64,000 nt of DNA, from assembly GCF_000375405.1 (NCBI RefSeq), contig NZ_AQWS01000015.1:120-64119 (forward strand), in the 5' to 3' direction. Shown here in pieces: positions 17,827 through 26,713 of the stretch. The notes below the pieces were generated by a model. That model did not search any database, was not told the origin of the DNA, and saw only the letters and a list, made by a program, of their open reading frames with translations. This DNA is from Bacteroides propionicifaciens DSM 19291 = JCM 14649 (GTDB lineage Bacteria > Bacteroidota > Bacteroidia > Bacteroidales > Bacteroidaceae). Every line of letters begins with the position of its first letter. Within the stretch, counting starts at the first letter, position 1. Both the position numbers and the translations under genes were made by a program.

Positions 17827-20800
17827 ATGCAAAACTATACTCATTTACACGTCCACTCTCAATACTCTCTCTTAGATGGTCAAGCCAGCATCAAGGCGCT
17901 TGTTGATAAGGCGTTAGCTGATGGAATGAAAGGGATTTCATTAACTGACCACGGAAGCATGTTCGGAGTTAAAGAGTTTTACAATTATGTTAAGAAAAAG
18001 AACGGTCCAATCCATGGTGAGATCAAAACACTTAAGAAACAGATCAGGAGTTTGAAGAAAGAGGGTAAGGCGGACGATGACCCCGCTATCCTTGAAATAG
18101 AGCAAGAAATTGAAGCTAAAAAGCAAAGCCTTTTTAAACCTATTATAGGATGTGAAATGTACGTTGCTCGTCGTGGTGTACATATGCGTGAGGGTAGGAT
18201 TGACCAAAGTGGTTATCACTTGGTAGTTTTGGCAAAGAATAAAAAAGGATACCACAACCTGATTAAGCTTGTCTCTCAAGCTTGGACTGATGGTTTTTAT
18301 ATGCGACCTCGTACCGATCGTGCGCAACTCGAAAAATATAGAGAAGGGCTGATTGTAAGTACGGCTTGCTTGGGTGGAGAAATACCAAAAAATATAACAC
18401 AAGGCAAATTTGCTGAGGCTGAGGAGGCAATACTATGGTTTAAAAAGACCTTTGGTGATGATTTTTATCTTGAGCTTCAACGTCATAAGGCGACACAACC
18501 CAGAGCGAATCACGAGGCGTATCCGCTACAAGTCAATGTAAATAATCATTTGATAGAATATAGCAAGAAGTTTGATGTCAAGCTTATTGCAACCAACGAT
18601 GTTCACTTTGTTGAAGAGGCACATGCAGAAGCGCACGATCGCTTGATCTGTTTGAGTACAGGTAAAGATATTGATGACCCCAACCGTATGCTTTATACAA
18701 AGCAAGAGTGGATGAAAACTCAGCAAGAGATGAATGTCATCTTTGCTGACCTGCCCGAAGCTTTGGCTAACACTCAGGAGATTCTTGATAAGGTCGAACT
18801 CTACTCCATAGACCATGCACCAATTATGCCAACCTTTGAGATTCCCGAAGAGTTTGGTACCGAAGAGTCGTATCGTCAGCGTTATACTGATGAAGATCTT
18901 TATCATGAATTCACCGAGAATGAGCATGGAGAGGTTGTTGTAACTCGAGCCGATGGTGAAGCCAAAATTGAGCAACTCGGTGGGTACGACAAATTATATC
19001 GTGTAAAGCTTGAAGCTGATTATCTTGAGAAACTCACCTACGAGGGTGCTGTCAAGTTTTATGGCGATCCACTTTCGCCTGAGGTGAAAGAGCGATTAAA
19101 CTTTGAGCTCTACATTATGAAGACCATGGGTTTCCCTGGTTACTTCTTGATTGTACAAGATTTTATTGCTGCAGCTGAAAATGAGTTGGGTGTTGCGGTT
19201 GGGCCAGGTCGTGGATCTGCTGCAGGTTCTGCCGTAGCCTATTGCTTGGGAATTACCAAGATTGACCCTATTCGCTTTGATTTGCTGTTTGAGCGTTTCC
19301 TTAATCCCGATCGTATTTCACTTCCCGATATTGACGTCGATTTTGACGATGATGGTCGTGGTGAGGTATTGCGTTGGGTAACCGAGAAATATGGTTTAGA
19401 CAAGGTTGCACATATTATCACTTACGGAACAATGGCCACGAAGATGGCTATCCGAGATGTAGCACGTGTGCAGAAATTACCTTTGCCTGAAGCCGATCGA
19501 TTGGCTAAATTAATTCCCGATAGAATTCCCGATAAGAAAATCAACCTGCATAACTCTATAGCTTATGTTCCCGAACTACAGGCTGCCGAGGCTTCGGACA
19601 ATCCACAGATTCGCGATACCATAAAGTATGCTCGAATGCTCGAGGGTAATGTTCGTGGTACGGGTGTACATGCTTGTGGCACGATAATCTGTCGTGACGA
19701 TATTACCGACTGGGTGCCCGTGAGTACGGCTGTTGATAAAGATACGGGTGAGAAAATCTTAGTAACACAATACGAAGGTTCGCTCATTGAAGATACTGGT
19801 CTAATCAAGATGGACTTCTTGGGGCTAAAAACCCTCTCTATTATTAAAGAAGCTGTAGCTAATGTAAAAGACTCTGTTGGTGTTGAGATTGATATAGAGA
19901 AAATCTCATTTGAAGACGAGAAGACTTATAAGCTATACAGTGATGGACGTACCGTAGGTACTTTCCAGTTTGAGTCTGCTGGGATGCAGAAGTACTTGAG
20001 AGAGCTCCAACCCTCTACTTTCGAAGACTTAATTGCCATGAATGCGCTCTATAGGCCAGGTCCTATGGATTATATTCCAGACTTTATTGATCGTAAACAC
20101 GGCCGTAAACCTATCGAATACGATATTCCTATCATGGAAAAGTATCTGAAAGAGACTTACGGGATTACGGTTTATCAGGAGCAAGTCATGTTACTGTCTC
20201 GTCTATTGGGTAACTTTACTCGTGGCGAGTCTGATGCACTCCGTAAGGCAATGGGTAAGAAACTCCGTGATCAACTGGACGTCCTCAAACCTAAATTTAT
20301 TGCAGGAGGAAAGAGTAATGGTCACGAGCCAAAGGTGCTTGAAAAGATTTGGACCGACTGGGAGAAATTTGCATCGTATGCGTTCAATAAATCGCATGCT
20401 ACTTGCTACTCTTGGCTTGCTTATCAGACGGCTTACCTAAAGGCGAACTATCCATCAGAATATATGGCGGCAGTCATGAGCCGTAATATCTCCAATATAA
20501 CGGAAATCACGAAGTTCATGGACGAATGCAAGTCTATGGGGATAAAGGTTATGGGGCCCGATGTGAATGAAAGTAATTTGAAGTTCACCGTTAATAAGGA
20601 TGGTAATATTCGTTTTGGATTGGGTGCAATCAAGGGTGTAGGCGAAAATGCCGTAAAAGCCATTGTCGATGAAAGAACTAAAAACGGTCCTTTCACCTCT
20701 CTTTTTAACTTTATTGAGCGTGTTAACCTAAATGCTTGCAGTAAGAAAAACATGGAGAACATTGTTTTGGCTGGAGGTTTTGATGAATTCCACGTCAAGC

Positions 20801-21618
20801 GTGAGCAATACTTTTCACCAATGAATATTGGCGATGAAACTTTTATCGAGGCTTTGATGCGTTATGGTAACAAGTATCAAGCCGATAAGGAGATGAGTAT
20901 GAATTCTCTTTTTGGAGGGGATAATGCTATTGATATTGCTACGCCAGAGGTTCCTGAAGCCGATTCATGGAGTGACTTAGAATTGTTAAACAAAGAGCGT
21001 GAGTTAGTCGGAATTTATCTTTCGGCGCATCCACTTGATGATTATTCCGTGATTTTAAATTATGTTTGTAACACCAGAGTAAGTGAGCTCGAAGATAAAG
21101 AAGAACTTGTTGGGCGAGAAATCACGATGGGTGGCATTGTAACCAGTGTGCGTAGGGGAATGACCCGTACAAACAACCCTTATGGGATTGCTAAGATTGA
21201 GGATTATTCAGGTTCGTACGAGATTCCGTTCTTTGGTAAAGATTGGATTACGTTCCAGGGTTATATTAACGAAGGAATGTTATTATATATGAAAGCTAGG
21301 TGTCAGCCTAGACAATGGAATCCCAATGAGCTTGAGCTTAAAATAACTAGCATAGAGCTGCTTACCGATGTTAAAGATGATTTGGTACAAAAGCTAACAA
21401 TTTCGGTTCCATTAGAAGTCCTAAATTCAGCTTTTATCTCTGAACTATCTGATACGGTTAAGCGTTCAAGAGGAACAGCAGAGCTTTATTTTAAAGTTAC
21501 TGACGGAGAATCCAATCACTCGCTAGAGTTTATTTCGAAGCAATTAAAAGTGAGTGTTGGCAAGGATTTGGTCAGTTTTTTAAACCAATCTGCTGGATTA
21601 ACGTTTACTATAAATTAG
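17827..21618 (+). CDS. dnaE: DNA polymerase III alpha subunit
   Basis: Replicative DNA polymerase catalytic subunit, 1263 residues. Domains in order: PHP domain (HVHSQYSLLDG at residues 7-17, LTDHGS), polymerase core with catalytic Asp501 and Asp503 in PDIDVDFDD, the GPGRGSAAGS motif just before it, the fingers with GTGVHACG, tandem HhH-type region (GLGAIKGVGENAV), and a C-terminal OB fold (ITMGGIVTSVRRG). The PHP domain carries a Lys/Glu-rich insertion (about residues 66-105), probably a helical hairpin. It has its own promoter, and trxA follows 36 bases after its stop. Confidence 0.97.
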   Translation: MQNYTHLHVHSQYSLLDGQASIKALVDKALADGMKGISLTDHGSMFGVKEFYNYVKKKNGPIHGEIKTLKKQIRSLKKEGKADDDPAILEIEQEIEAKKQSLFKPIIGCEMYVARRGVHMREGRIDQSGYHLVVLAKNKKGYHNLIKLVSQAWTDGFYMRPRTDRAQLEKYREGLIVSTACLGGEIPKNITQGKFAEAEEAILWFKKTFGDDFYLELQRHKATQPRANHEAYPLQVNVNNHLIEYSKKFDVKLIATNDVHFVEEAHAEAHDRLICLSTGKDIDDPNRMLYTKQEWMKTQQEMNVIFADLPEALANTQEILDKVELYSIDHAPIMPTFEIPEEFGTEESYRQRYTDEDLYHEFTENEHGEVVVTRADGEAKIEQLGGYDKLYRVKLEADYLEKLTYEGAVKFYGDPLSPEVKERLNFELYIMKTMGFPGYFLIVQDFIAAAENELGVAVGPGRGSAAGSAVAYCLGITKIDPIRFDLLFERFLNPDRISLPDIDVDFDDDGRGEVLRWVTEKYGLDKVAHIITYGTMATKMAIRDVARVQKLPLPEADRLAKLIPDRIPDKKINLHNSIAYVPELQAAEASDNPQIRDTIKYARMLEGNVRGTGVHACGTIICRDDITDWVPVSTAVDKDTGEKILVTQYEGSLIEDTGLIKMDFLGLKTLSIIKEAVANVKDSVGVEIDIEKISFEDEKTYKLYSDGRTVGTFQFESAGMQKYLRELQPSTFEDLIAMNALYRPGPMDYIPDFIDRKHGRKPIEYDIPIMEKYLKETYGITVYQEQVMLLSRLLGNFTRGESDALRKAMGKKLRDQLDVLKPKFIAGGKSNGHEPKVLEKIWTDWEKFASYAFNKSHATCYSWLAYQTAYLKANYPSEYMAAVMSRNISNITEITKFMDECKSMGIKVMGPDVNESNLKFTVNKDGNIRFGLGAIKGVGENAVKAIVDERTKNGPFTSLFNFIERVNLNACSKKNMENIVLAGGFDEFHVKREQYFSPMNIGDETFIEALMRYGNKYQADKEMSMNSLFGGDNAIDIATPEVPEADSWSDLELLNKERELVGIYLSAHPLDDYSVILNYVCNTRVSELEDKEELVGREITMGGIVTSVRRGMTRTNNPYGIAKIEDYSGSYEIPFFGKDWITFQGYINEGMLLYMKARCQPRQWNPNELELKITSIELLTDVKDDLVQKLTISVPLEVLNSAFISELSDTVKRSRGTAELYFKVTDGESNHSLEFISKQLKVSVGKDLVSFLNQSAGLTFTIN

Positions 21619-21654
21619 AAACACTTAAATATTACATTTTAAAAGAATAAGAAA

Positions 21655-21969
21655 ATGGCATTAAACATTACTGACAGTAATTTCAAAGAATTACTTAATA
21701 GCGATCAATTAGTAGTAGTAGATTTTTGGGCTCCATGGTGTGGTCCTTGTAAAATGGTAGGCCCAATCATCGATGAGCTTGCTAAAGATTATGAAGGTAA
21801 AGTTGTTATCGGCAAATGCGATGTTGACGAAAATAGCGATGTACCTGGAGAATTTGGTATCCGTAATATCCCTACTGTATTGTTCTTTAAGAACGGTGAA
21901 GTTGTGGATAAACAAGTGGGTGCAGCATCAAAATCCGCTTACGAGGAGATTATTAAAAAACACATGTAA
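21655..21969 (+). CDS. trxA: Thioredoxin
   Basis: Cytoplasmic disulfide reductase of 104 residues, with the redox site Trp28-Cys29-Gly30-Pro31-Cys32-Lys33 and the cis-Pro in IPTVLFFKNG. It has no signal peptide. It lies just downstream of dnaE and upstream of a small acidic gene; the likely reductase partner trxB is at 44.2-45.2 kb. Confidence 0.97.
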   Translation: MALNITDSNFKELLNSDQLVVVDFWAPWCGPCKMVGPIIDELAKDYEGKVVIGKCDVDENSDVPGEFGIRNIPTVLFFKNGEVVDKQVGAASKSAYEEIIKKHM

Positions 21970-21996
21970 TATTAAATACACTCAATCTGAACTGTT

Positions 21997-22323
21997 ATGA
22001 GTAACGAAGATTTTTTATTAGATGATCTTGACGACGATAAAACAATAGAGTTTATCAAAAGCTATTTGCCTCAAGATTTCAAAGAGACCTTTTCCGATGA
22101 TGAGCTATTTTATCTTTTGGATCTAATTGACGAATACTATATGGATAGTGGTGTTTTAGATAGTACTACTGATGCAGATGGTTTCATCGAGCTGAACTTA
22201 GACGATATCGTAGATTATATCTTAGCTGAGGCTAAAAAGGACGACATGGGAGAATTCGATCCAGAAGCACTTCTGTTTGTTGTACAAGGTGAAATGGAAT
22301 ACGGAGATAGCTTGGACAGCTAG
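21997..22323 (+). CDS. Small acidic protein of unknown function
   Basis: A 108-residue, very acidic protein (many Asp and Glu from the N-terminus on) with predicted helices and no membrane segment or signal peptide. It follows trxA by 27 bases and is closed by a strong terminator, so it is probably the last gene of a dnaE-trxA unit. I do not recognise a domain. Confidence 0.75.
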   Translation: MSNEDFLLDDLDDDKTIEFIKSYLPQDFKETFSDDELFYLLDLIDEYYMDSGVLDSTTDADGFIELNLDDIVDYILAEAKKDDMGEFDPEALLFVVQGEMEYGDSLDS

Positions 22324-22354
22324 ATTGATACTTTATATGTGTTAAGCATATATC

Positions 22355-22397
22355 AAAAGAGCAGTTAACTTTGTTGTTAACTGCTCTTTTTTTAATG
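22355..22397. terminator. Bidirectional terminator at 22.4 kb
   Basis: Perfect 15-bp inverted repeat AAAAGAGCAGTTAAC (22355-22369) / GTTAACTGCTCTTTT (22376-22390), 6-base loop, T-run to the right and A-run to the left. It serves both the trxA side and the convergent cluster starting at 24329. Confidence 0.88.
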
Positions 22398-22649
22398 TGG
22401 TAATTTGATGATTGCCTGTTGCAGAGTATAATAAAAATAGAGAGCAAGGCACATCAAGAGGATTCCGATGATTGCATATATTATGCGAAGTGTCATTCGC
22501 TGCTCTATGCGTTTCTTGAAAAAGTTTAAGCTTTGAGAGTCAAAAAACCACTTGGCATTTGCCAGTGCAGAGATAAAACAAACAGCACCCGAGAGGAAGA
22601 ATATCCCCAGCATAATGTAGTGTGGAATTAGACTTGTGGCTTCTTTCAT
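22392..22649 (-). CDS. Small two-helix membrane protein, Imm17-like
   Basis: An 85-residue protein with two membrane helices (about 11-29 and 54-74) separated by the WFFDSQSLNFFKKRIEQR loop. The two-helix layout and the Trp-Phe-Phe loop resemble the immunity-17 family, but nothing nearby looks like a toxin, so an immunity role is unsupported. It is the last gene of the cluster with tsaE, 12 bases downstream of it. Confidence 0.65.
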   Translation of the reverse strand: MKEATSLIPHYIMLGIFFLSGAVCFISALANAKWFFDSQSLNFFKKRIEQRMTLRIIYAIIGILLMCLALYFYYTLQQAIIKLPH

Positions 22650-22661
22650 TACGGTATTTCC

Positions 22662-23078
22662 TTAAATTGTTATCTTACGTTGACCACCTTCTGGCAACTC
22701 CTCGATTTTAACGGTTACTGCATCACCAGGTAATACATCTTCAATTAGTTCTGGCCATTCGATAAAGCAGATTGCTCCACTGTAGAAGTAATCTTCATAA
22801 CCCATGTCGTAAACCTCTTCTAGTGTTTTTATTCTGTAGAAGTCGAAATGATAAATGAGTTCACCTGATTCGTCGGCACGATATTCGTTTACAATTGAGA
22901 AGGTTGGTGAGGTTATCTCATCTGTTACACCTAGCTCTTGGCATAGTGCTTTGATGAAGGTGGTTTTTCCAGCACCCATTTTACCATAGAATGCGAATAC
23001 TGAGTTCTCACCCATTGCTGCTACAAATTCTTTGGCAGCCTGTTGTATATCGTCTAGTGAGTTTATAGTTATTTCCAT
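22662..23078 (-). CDS. tsaE: tRNA threonylcarbamoyladenosine biosynthesis ATPase TsaE
   Basis: ATPase subunit of the TsaB-TsaD-TsaE complex that makes t6A37 in ANN-decoding tRNAs. The 138-residue protein has Walker A GKMGAGKT (32-39), [17 protein letters not shown] and the [10 protein letters not shown] block. It lies 6 bases after the ABC permease gene on the same strand. Confidence 0.95.
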   Translation of the reverse strand: MEITINSLDDIQQAAKEFVAAMGENSVFAFYGKMGAGKTTFIKALCQELGVTDEITSPTFSIVNEYRADESGELIYHFDFYRIKTLEEVYDMGYEDYFYSGAICFIEWPELIEDVLPGDAVTVKIEELPEGGQRKITI

Positions 23079-23084
23079 TTGCTT

Positions 23085-23900
23085 TTATTTAGCTTGAAGT
23101 TTTAATTGTATAGTTCTTATTAATTTGCAGGTAGTATAAATCAGTATTGAGAAGAATATAATAGCAGCACCCGATGGTACATGCAAGATATACGACAACA
23201 CTAAGCCACCTAAACAACCCGTAAAGCCAATGAATATGGAGATAAAGATCATCTTCTTAAAGCTGTTCGTAAAGATGTTGGCTGTCATCTGTGGAATGGT
23301 TAGTAGAGAAATTACCAAAACAATCCCCACCATGTGCAGGCATGCTACAATGGTCAAAGCGATAAAAAACATCAGTATGTATTCGAAGAGTTGTACTGGA
23401 ATTTTCTGCGAAAGAGCAAAGTCTCTGTCGAATGCGATTGATAGAATAGGATGGATGTACAACGAAAAGAAGAGGATAAGCGCAATGGCCAATCCACTTA
23501 ATAGATATAAATCCGTTTTGTTGATTGTCAAGATATTGCCAAATAGGTAGGTCGAAAGTTCTGGAGTGAATCCTGGTGCAAGGAACGTAAATATGACTCC
23601 TATGGCCATCCCGAATGTCCAAAACACAGCAATAGCAGAATCTTCTCGAGTCTCTTTACGCTTGGCTAGCCACTCTACGCCAAAAGCAGAGAGTATAGCA
23701 AATACTGCTGCAGAAAAGAGTGGAGATATGCCTGTGTATAATCCAATACCAATACCTCCAAATGAGGCGTGGGTAAGTCCACCACTGATAAATACCAAAC
23801 GGCGAGTAACGATATAGGTACCAATAATACCGCATGCTATACTCGCTAGTAAACTGCCAATAATAGCATATTGAAAGAAGGCAAATTGAAATATATTCAT
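23085..23900 (-). CDS. Metal ABC transporter permease, ZnuB/MntB type
   Basis: Integral-membrane subunit of a zinc/manganese/iron ABC importer, 271 residues with about eight membrane helices. Family blocks include GGLTHASFGGIGIG near the N-terminus and the C-terminal HMVGIVLVISLLTIPQMTA. The ATPase and binding-protein genes that normally accompany it are not in this window, so they must be elsewhere. The metal cannot be assigned from sequence. Confidence 0.88.
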   Translation of the reverse strand: MNIFQFAFFQYAIIGSLLASIACGIIGTYIVTRRLVFISGGLTHASFGGIGIGLYTGISPLFSAAVFAILSAFGVEWLAKRKETREDSAIAVFWTFGMAIGVIFTFLAPGFTPELSTYLFGNILTINKTDLYLLSGLAIALILFFSLYIHPILSIAFDRDFALSQKIPVQLFEYILMFFIALTIVACLHMVGIVLVISLLTIPQMTANIFTNSFKKMIFISIFIGFTGCLGGLVLSYILHVPSGAAIIFFSILIYTTCKLIRTIQLKLQAK

Positions 23901-23909
23901 GCTCGTCTG

Positions 23910-24329
23910 TTAGTGAATTCTTCGTTCGCCTACTATTAAAAATACTTCGTCTTTAATTTCTTCCGGCAGGCTAATACCTCTAAGCATAAGGCTTCTTACC
24001 CAGCCAGCAACATCTGTGTCTTGCATGGTATAGAAGATATCTCGAAACATATCGGCCTCTCTATTGTCGTAATCATCGGGGGTGTAGCCTATAAACTGAT
24101 CAAGTTCTTCATCGTCGTAATAAACCACCTCTTTACTCACTGCCGCCAATAAGCTATCTTTTTCGCAGATTGAATGTTGTCCACAACACTCTTCATCAAC
24201 CTCTTCGGGTTCAGGAAACTTATCGAGTTCGCCACGATCTATCTTTTTCTGAATATTCTTATTGCGTATATAGCCTGCAATCATTGCAAATAAGGCAATA
24301 GCAATAAGAAAAGCTATAAGTACATACAT
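23910..24329 (-). CDS. Membrane-anchored acidic protein of unknown function
   Basis: A 139-residue protein with one N-terminal membrane helix (about 2-20), a basic patch, a CCGQHSICEKDSLLAA segment whose Cys and His residues could bind metal, and a conserved-looking C-terminal half (YTPDDYDNREADMFRDIF, then a helical segment). It is the first gene of the cluster and sits 9 bases before the metal permease, so a link to metal transport is possible but only inferred. Confidence 0.7.
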   Translation of the reverse strand: MYVLIAFLIAIALFAMIAGYIRNKNIQKKIDRGELDKFPEPEEVDEECCGQHSICEKDSLLAAVSKEVVYYDDEELDQFIGYTPDDYDNREADMFRDIFYTMQDTDVAGWVRSLMLRGISLPEEIKDEVFLIVGERRIH

Positions 24330-24351
24330 AATCTACTTGTGTTTAATACAA

Positions 24352-24359
24352 CAAAGTTA
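24352..24359 (-). promoter_or_regulatory. -7 element of the 24.3-22.4 kb cluster
   Basis: TAACTTTG on the minus strand, 23 bases before the first gene of the cluster. Confidence 0.5.
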
Positions 24360-24390
24360 ACGTAATATTGGGGCTAATGATTGAATCGTT

Positions 24391-25617
24391 TCATATTTTT
24401 AGCACTTTAACACCAATTTCTTGAAGGTCTTCCCAGTAGGTAGGGTATGATTTGGTCACTACCATAGGCTCGTCGACGATCAAACTTGGGTGTTTTATTG
24501 CCGCAGGTGCCAAGGCCATCGCCATTCGATGATCTTCGTAGGTTGCTATGACTGGTTTGGCTTGGGGTGTTGTCTTTTCCAAATTCCAATACATCTGGGT
24601 ATCACCCTTATCTTTAATGTTGTACCCTAGTTTCTTGAGCTCATTGATCAGTGCTGCGATACGGTCGGTCTCCTTTATTCTTAAGGTTTGAAGACCAGTA
24701 AATCGGAACGGAATATTAAGTAATGCCGCAGCAACTACAAAGGTTTGAGCCAAGTCTGGGATTTTAGTGAAATCGATATCTAGCTTATCCGCAATATTAT
24801 CGGTCTTGGTTAGCAATAATCCTCGATCTATTGCTTTAAAGTCAACACCCAATAGCTTAAAGAGTTCAGCTCCTTGTGCGTCGCCCTGAAGGCTTGGCAG
24901 CGTTACATCTTTGAGCAAAATCTCAGACTTATCCATAAGTGCAACCATCTCAAACCAATAAGATGCAGCACTCCAATCAGACTCTACTAAAACAGGTGTG
25001 GGTTTATACGGTTGAGGTTTCACCTCAAGCTTGTTAGGGCTTGTCCACTTGGCCGAAGCACCACATTGGTTCATCAAGGCAAGTGTCATATCAATATAAG
25101 GTTTGGATGCAATCTCACCTTTGAGTTCTAAGTTTAATCCTTTTTCAAGTGTGGGTCCGATTAGTAGCAGTGCTGTAATAAATTGAGAACTAATGCTACC
25201 ATCCAGACTTAAATCTCCCCCTTGGAGTTTCTTCCCGTTAATCTTCAATGGTGGAAACCCTTCGTTTTTGAGATACTCGATATCTGCGCCAAGTTTTCTA
25301 AGAGCTTCAACAAGCAAGTGAATTGGGCGATTCTGCATTCTCTCGGTACCTGTCATTATTTTTGTACCTGCTTGTGTGGCATAGAAGGCAGTAAGAAATC
25401 GCATAGAAGTCCCTGCGGCCATTATATCGACCAACTCGTCGGCCGAGTTGAGTGCTTTAATCATTACTGAGGTATCGTCACAATCGGCTAGGTTTTGGGG
25501 TAAAATGCCGTTTTGTGTAAGGGCATAAATAATTAGAGCCCTATTACTAATGCTTTTTGAGGCAGGAAGCTGAATTTTTGCATTCAACTCCTTTGGATAT
25601 TCTATTAAATATTTCAT
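24391..25617 (-). CDS. aroA: 3-phosphoshikimate 1-carboxyvinyltransferase
   Basis: EPSP synthase of the shikimate pathway, joining phosphoenolpyruvate to shikimate 3-phosphate. At 408 residues it is slightly short for the family but complete: LPASKSISNRALI (N-terminal Lys-Ser pair), AGTSMRFLTAFYA, SSQFITALLL, the KETDRIAAL motif and YEDHRMAMALAPAA. It appears monocistronic, with a -7 element 37 bases upstream. The other shikimate gene in the window, aroB, is 9 kb away. Confidence 0.95.
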   Translation of the reverse strand: MKYLIEYPKELNAKIQLPASKSISNRALIIYALTQNGILPQNLADCDDTSVMIKALNSADELVDIMAAGTSMRFLTAFYATQAGTKIMTGTERMQNRPIHLLVEALRKLGADIEYLKNEGFPPLKINGKKLQGGDLSLDGSISSQFITALLLIGPTLEKGLNLELKGEIASKPYIDMTLALMNQCGASAKWTSPNKLEVKPQPYKPTPVLVESDWSAASYWFEMVALMDKSEILLKDVTLPSLQGDAQGAELFKLLGVDFKAIDRGLLLTKTDNIADKLDIDFTKIPDLAQTFVVAAALLNIPFRFTGLQTLRIKETDRIAALINELKKLGYNIKDKGDTQMYWNLEKTTPQAKPVIATYEDHRMAMALAPAAIKHPSLIVDEPMVVTKSYPTYWEDLQEIGVKVLKI

Positions 25618-25653
25618 AAGAATATGATTACTAATTAAGATTTGCTGCTTTCA

Positions 25654-25661
25654 CAAAGTTA
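25654..25661 (-). promoter_or_regulatory. -7 element of aroA
   Basis: TAACTTTG on the minus strand, 37 bases before aroA; no clear -33. Confidence 0.45.
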
Positions 25662-25741
25662 AGATAAATATAGGCATAATAAGAATGACCATCGTCTTAA
25701 GGCTCCAATTTATTGCTTATTAATCACGAAGGTCTTCCGTT

Positions 25742-26698
25742 TTAGAGCAAGGTATTGGCTAGTTTACAAACTGCTTTGTTATTTCCCATGGTGTAGTAGT
25801 GAATCAGATTGAAGCCTGCGTCCATTAGCTCTTTTGATTGGGTAATCATCCACTCTGTGCCAATCTCTCTGACTGCCTCTTTTGAGTCAGCCTTCACAAC
25901 CTCATTGGCTAAGTCGAGTGGGATATCCACATGGAAACGTTGTGGAATGATATTGAGTTGACGTTTGGTTGCAAAGGGTTTTAACCCTGGAATTATCGGT
26001 ACCGTGATACCCGCCTTTCGGCATTTATCCACAAAGTCGAAGAATTTCTGATTATCGTAAAAGAGTTGGGTTGTGATGTAGGATGCTCCATTGTCAACCT
26101 TCTCTTTGAGATAGGCAATGTCGGCCTCAAGGTTGGGTGACTCAAAATGTTTCTCTGGATAGCCTGCTACGCCTACGCAGAAATTAGTTTTAGTTTTATT
26201 TTCAAGGGTCTCATCAAGGTAGATTCCTTGATTTTGATTGTTGATTTGCTTTACAAGTTGCGAAGCATATTGGTGTCCCTCTTTCTTTGCATTGAAATAG
26301 ATTTCACTCTTAACTGCATCGCCTCGAAGTGCTACGACATTGTTTATTCCCAAGAAATTAAGATCAATCAATAAGTTTTCGGTTTCCTCTTGTGTAAAAC
26401 CTCCACAAAGTACGTGTGCTACGGTATCAACTTTAAATTTATTCTGAATAGCTGCACAAATCCCTACGGTTCCTGGGCGTTTGCGGATTATCCTTTTTTG
26501 CCAAAGTCCGTTATCTAGCTCTCTATATTCAAACTCCTCCCTATGGTAAGTAACATTAATAAAGGCTGGGTCAAACTCCATAATAGGGTTTAGGGAGTCG
26601 AATATTTCGTTGATATTGGCTCCCTTCAGTGGAGGAAGTATTTCAATAGAGAAAGCTGGTTTCCCGTTGAGTTGTGCTAAGTGCTCTGTAACTGTCAT
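25742..26698 (-). CDS. metF: 5,10-methylenetetrahydrofolate reductase
   Basis: FAD enzyme making 5-methyltetrahydrofolate, the methyl donor for MetH. The 318-residue single-domain form has FSIEILPP near the N-terminus, VALRGD (flavin side) and YITTQLFYD. It is the last gene of metY-metH-metF, 15 bases after metH, so methyl donor and methyl acceptor enzymes are made together. Confidence 0.96.
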   Translation of the reverse strand: MTVTEHLAQLNGKPAFSIEILPPLKGANINEIFDSLNPIMEFDPAFINVTYHREEFEYRELDNGLWQKRIIRKRPGTVGICAAIQNKFKVDTVAHVLCGGFTQEETENLLIDLNFLGINNVVALRGDAVKSEIYFNAKKEGHQYASQLVKQINNQNQGIYLDETLENKTKTNFCVGVAGYPEKHFESPNLEADIAYLKEKVDNGASYITTQLFYDNQKFFDFVDKCRKAGITVPIIPGLKPFATKRQLNIIPQRFHVDIPLDLANEVVKADSKEAVREIGTEWMITQSKELMDAGFNLIHYYTMGNNKAVCKLANTLL

Positions 26699-26713
26699 AA
26701 TAATAGTTGTTGT

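Noticed and set aside
22392-22649. Toxin-immunity locus based on the Imm17-like protein
   Set aside because: No toxin, secretion or Rhs-like gene lies nearby, and the gene belongs to a housekeeping cluster.
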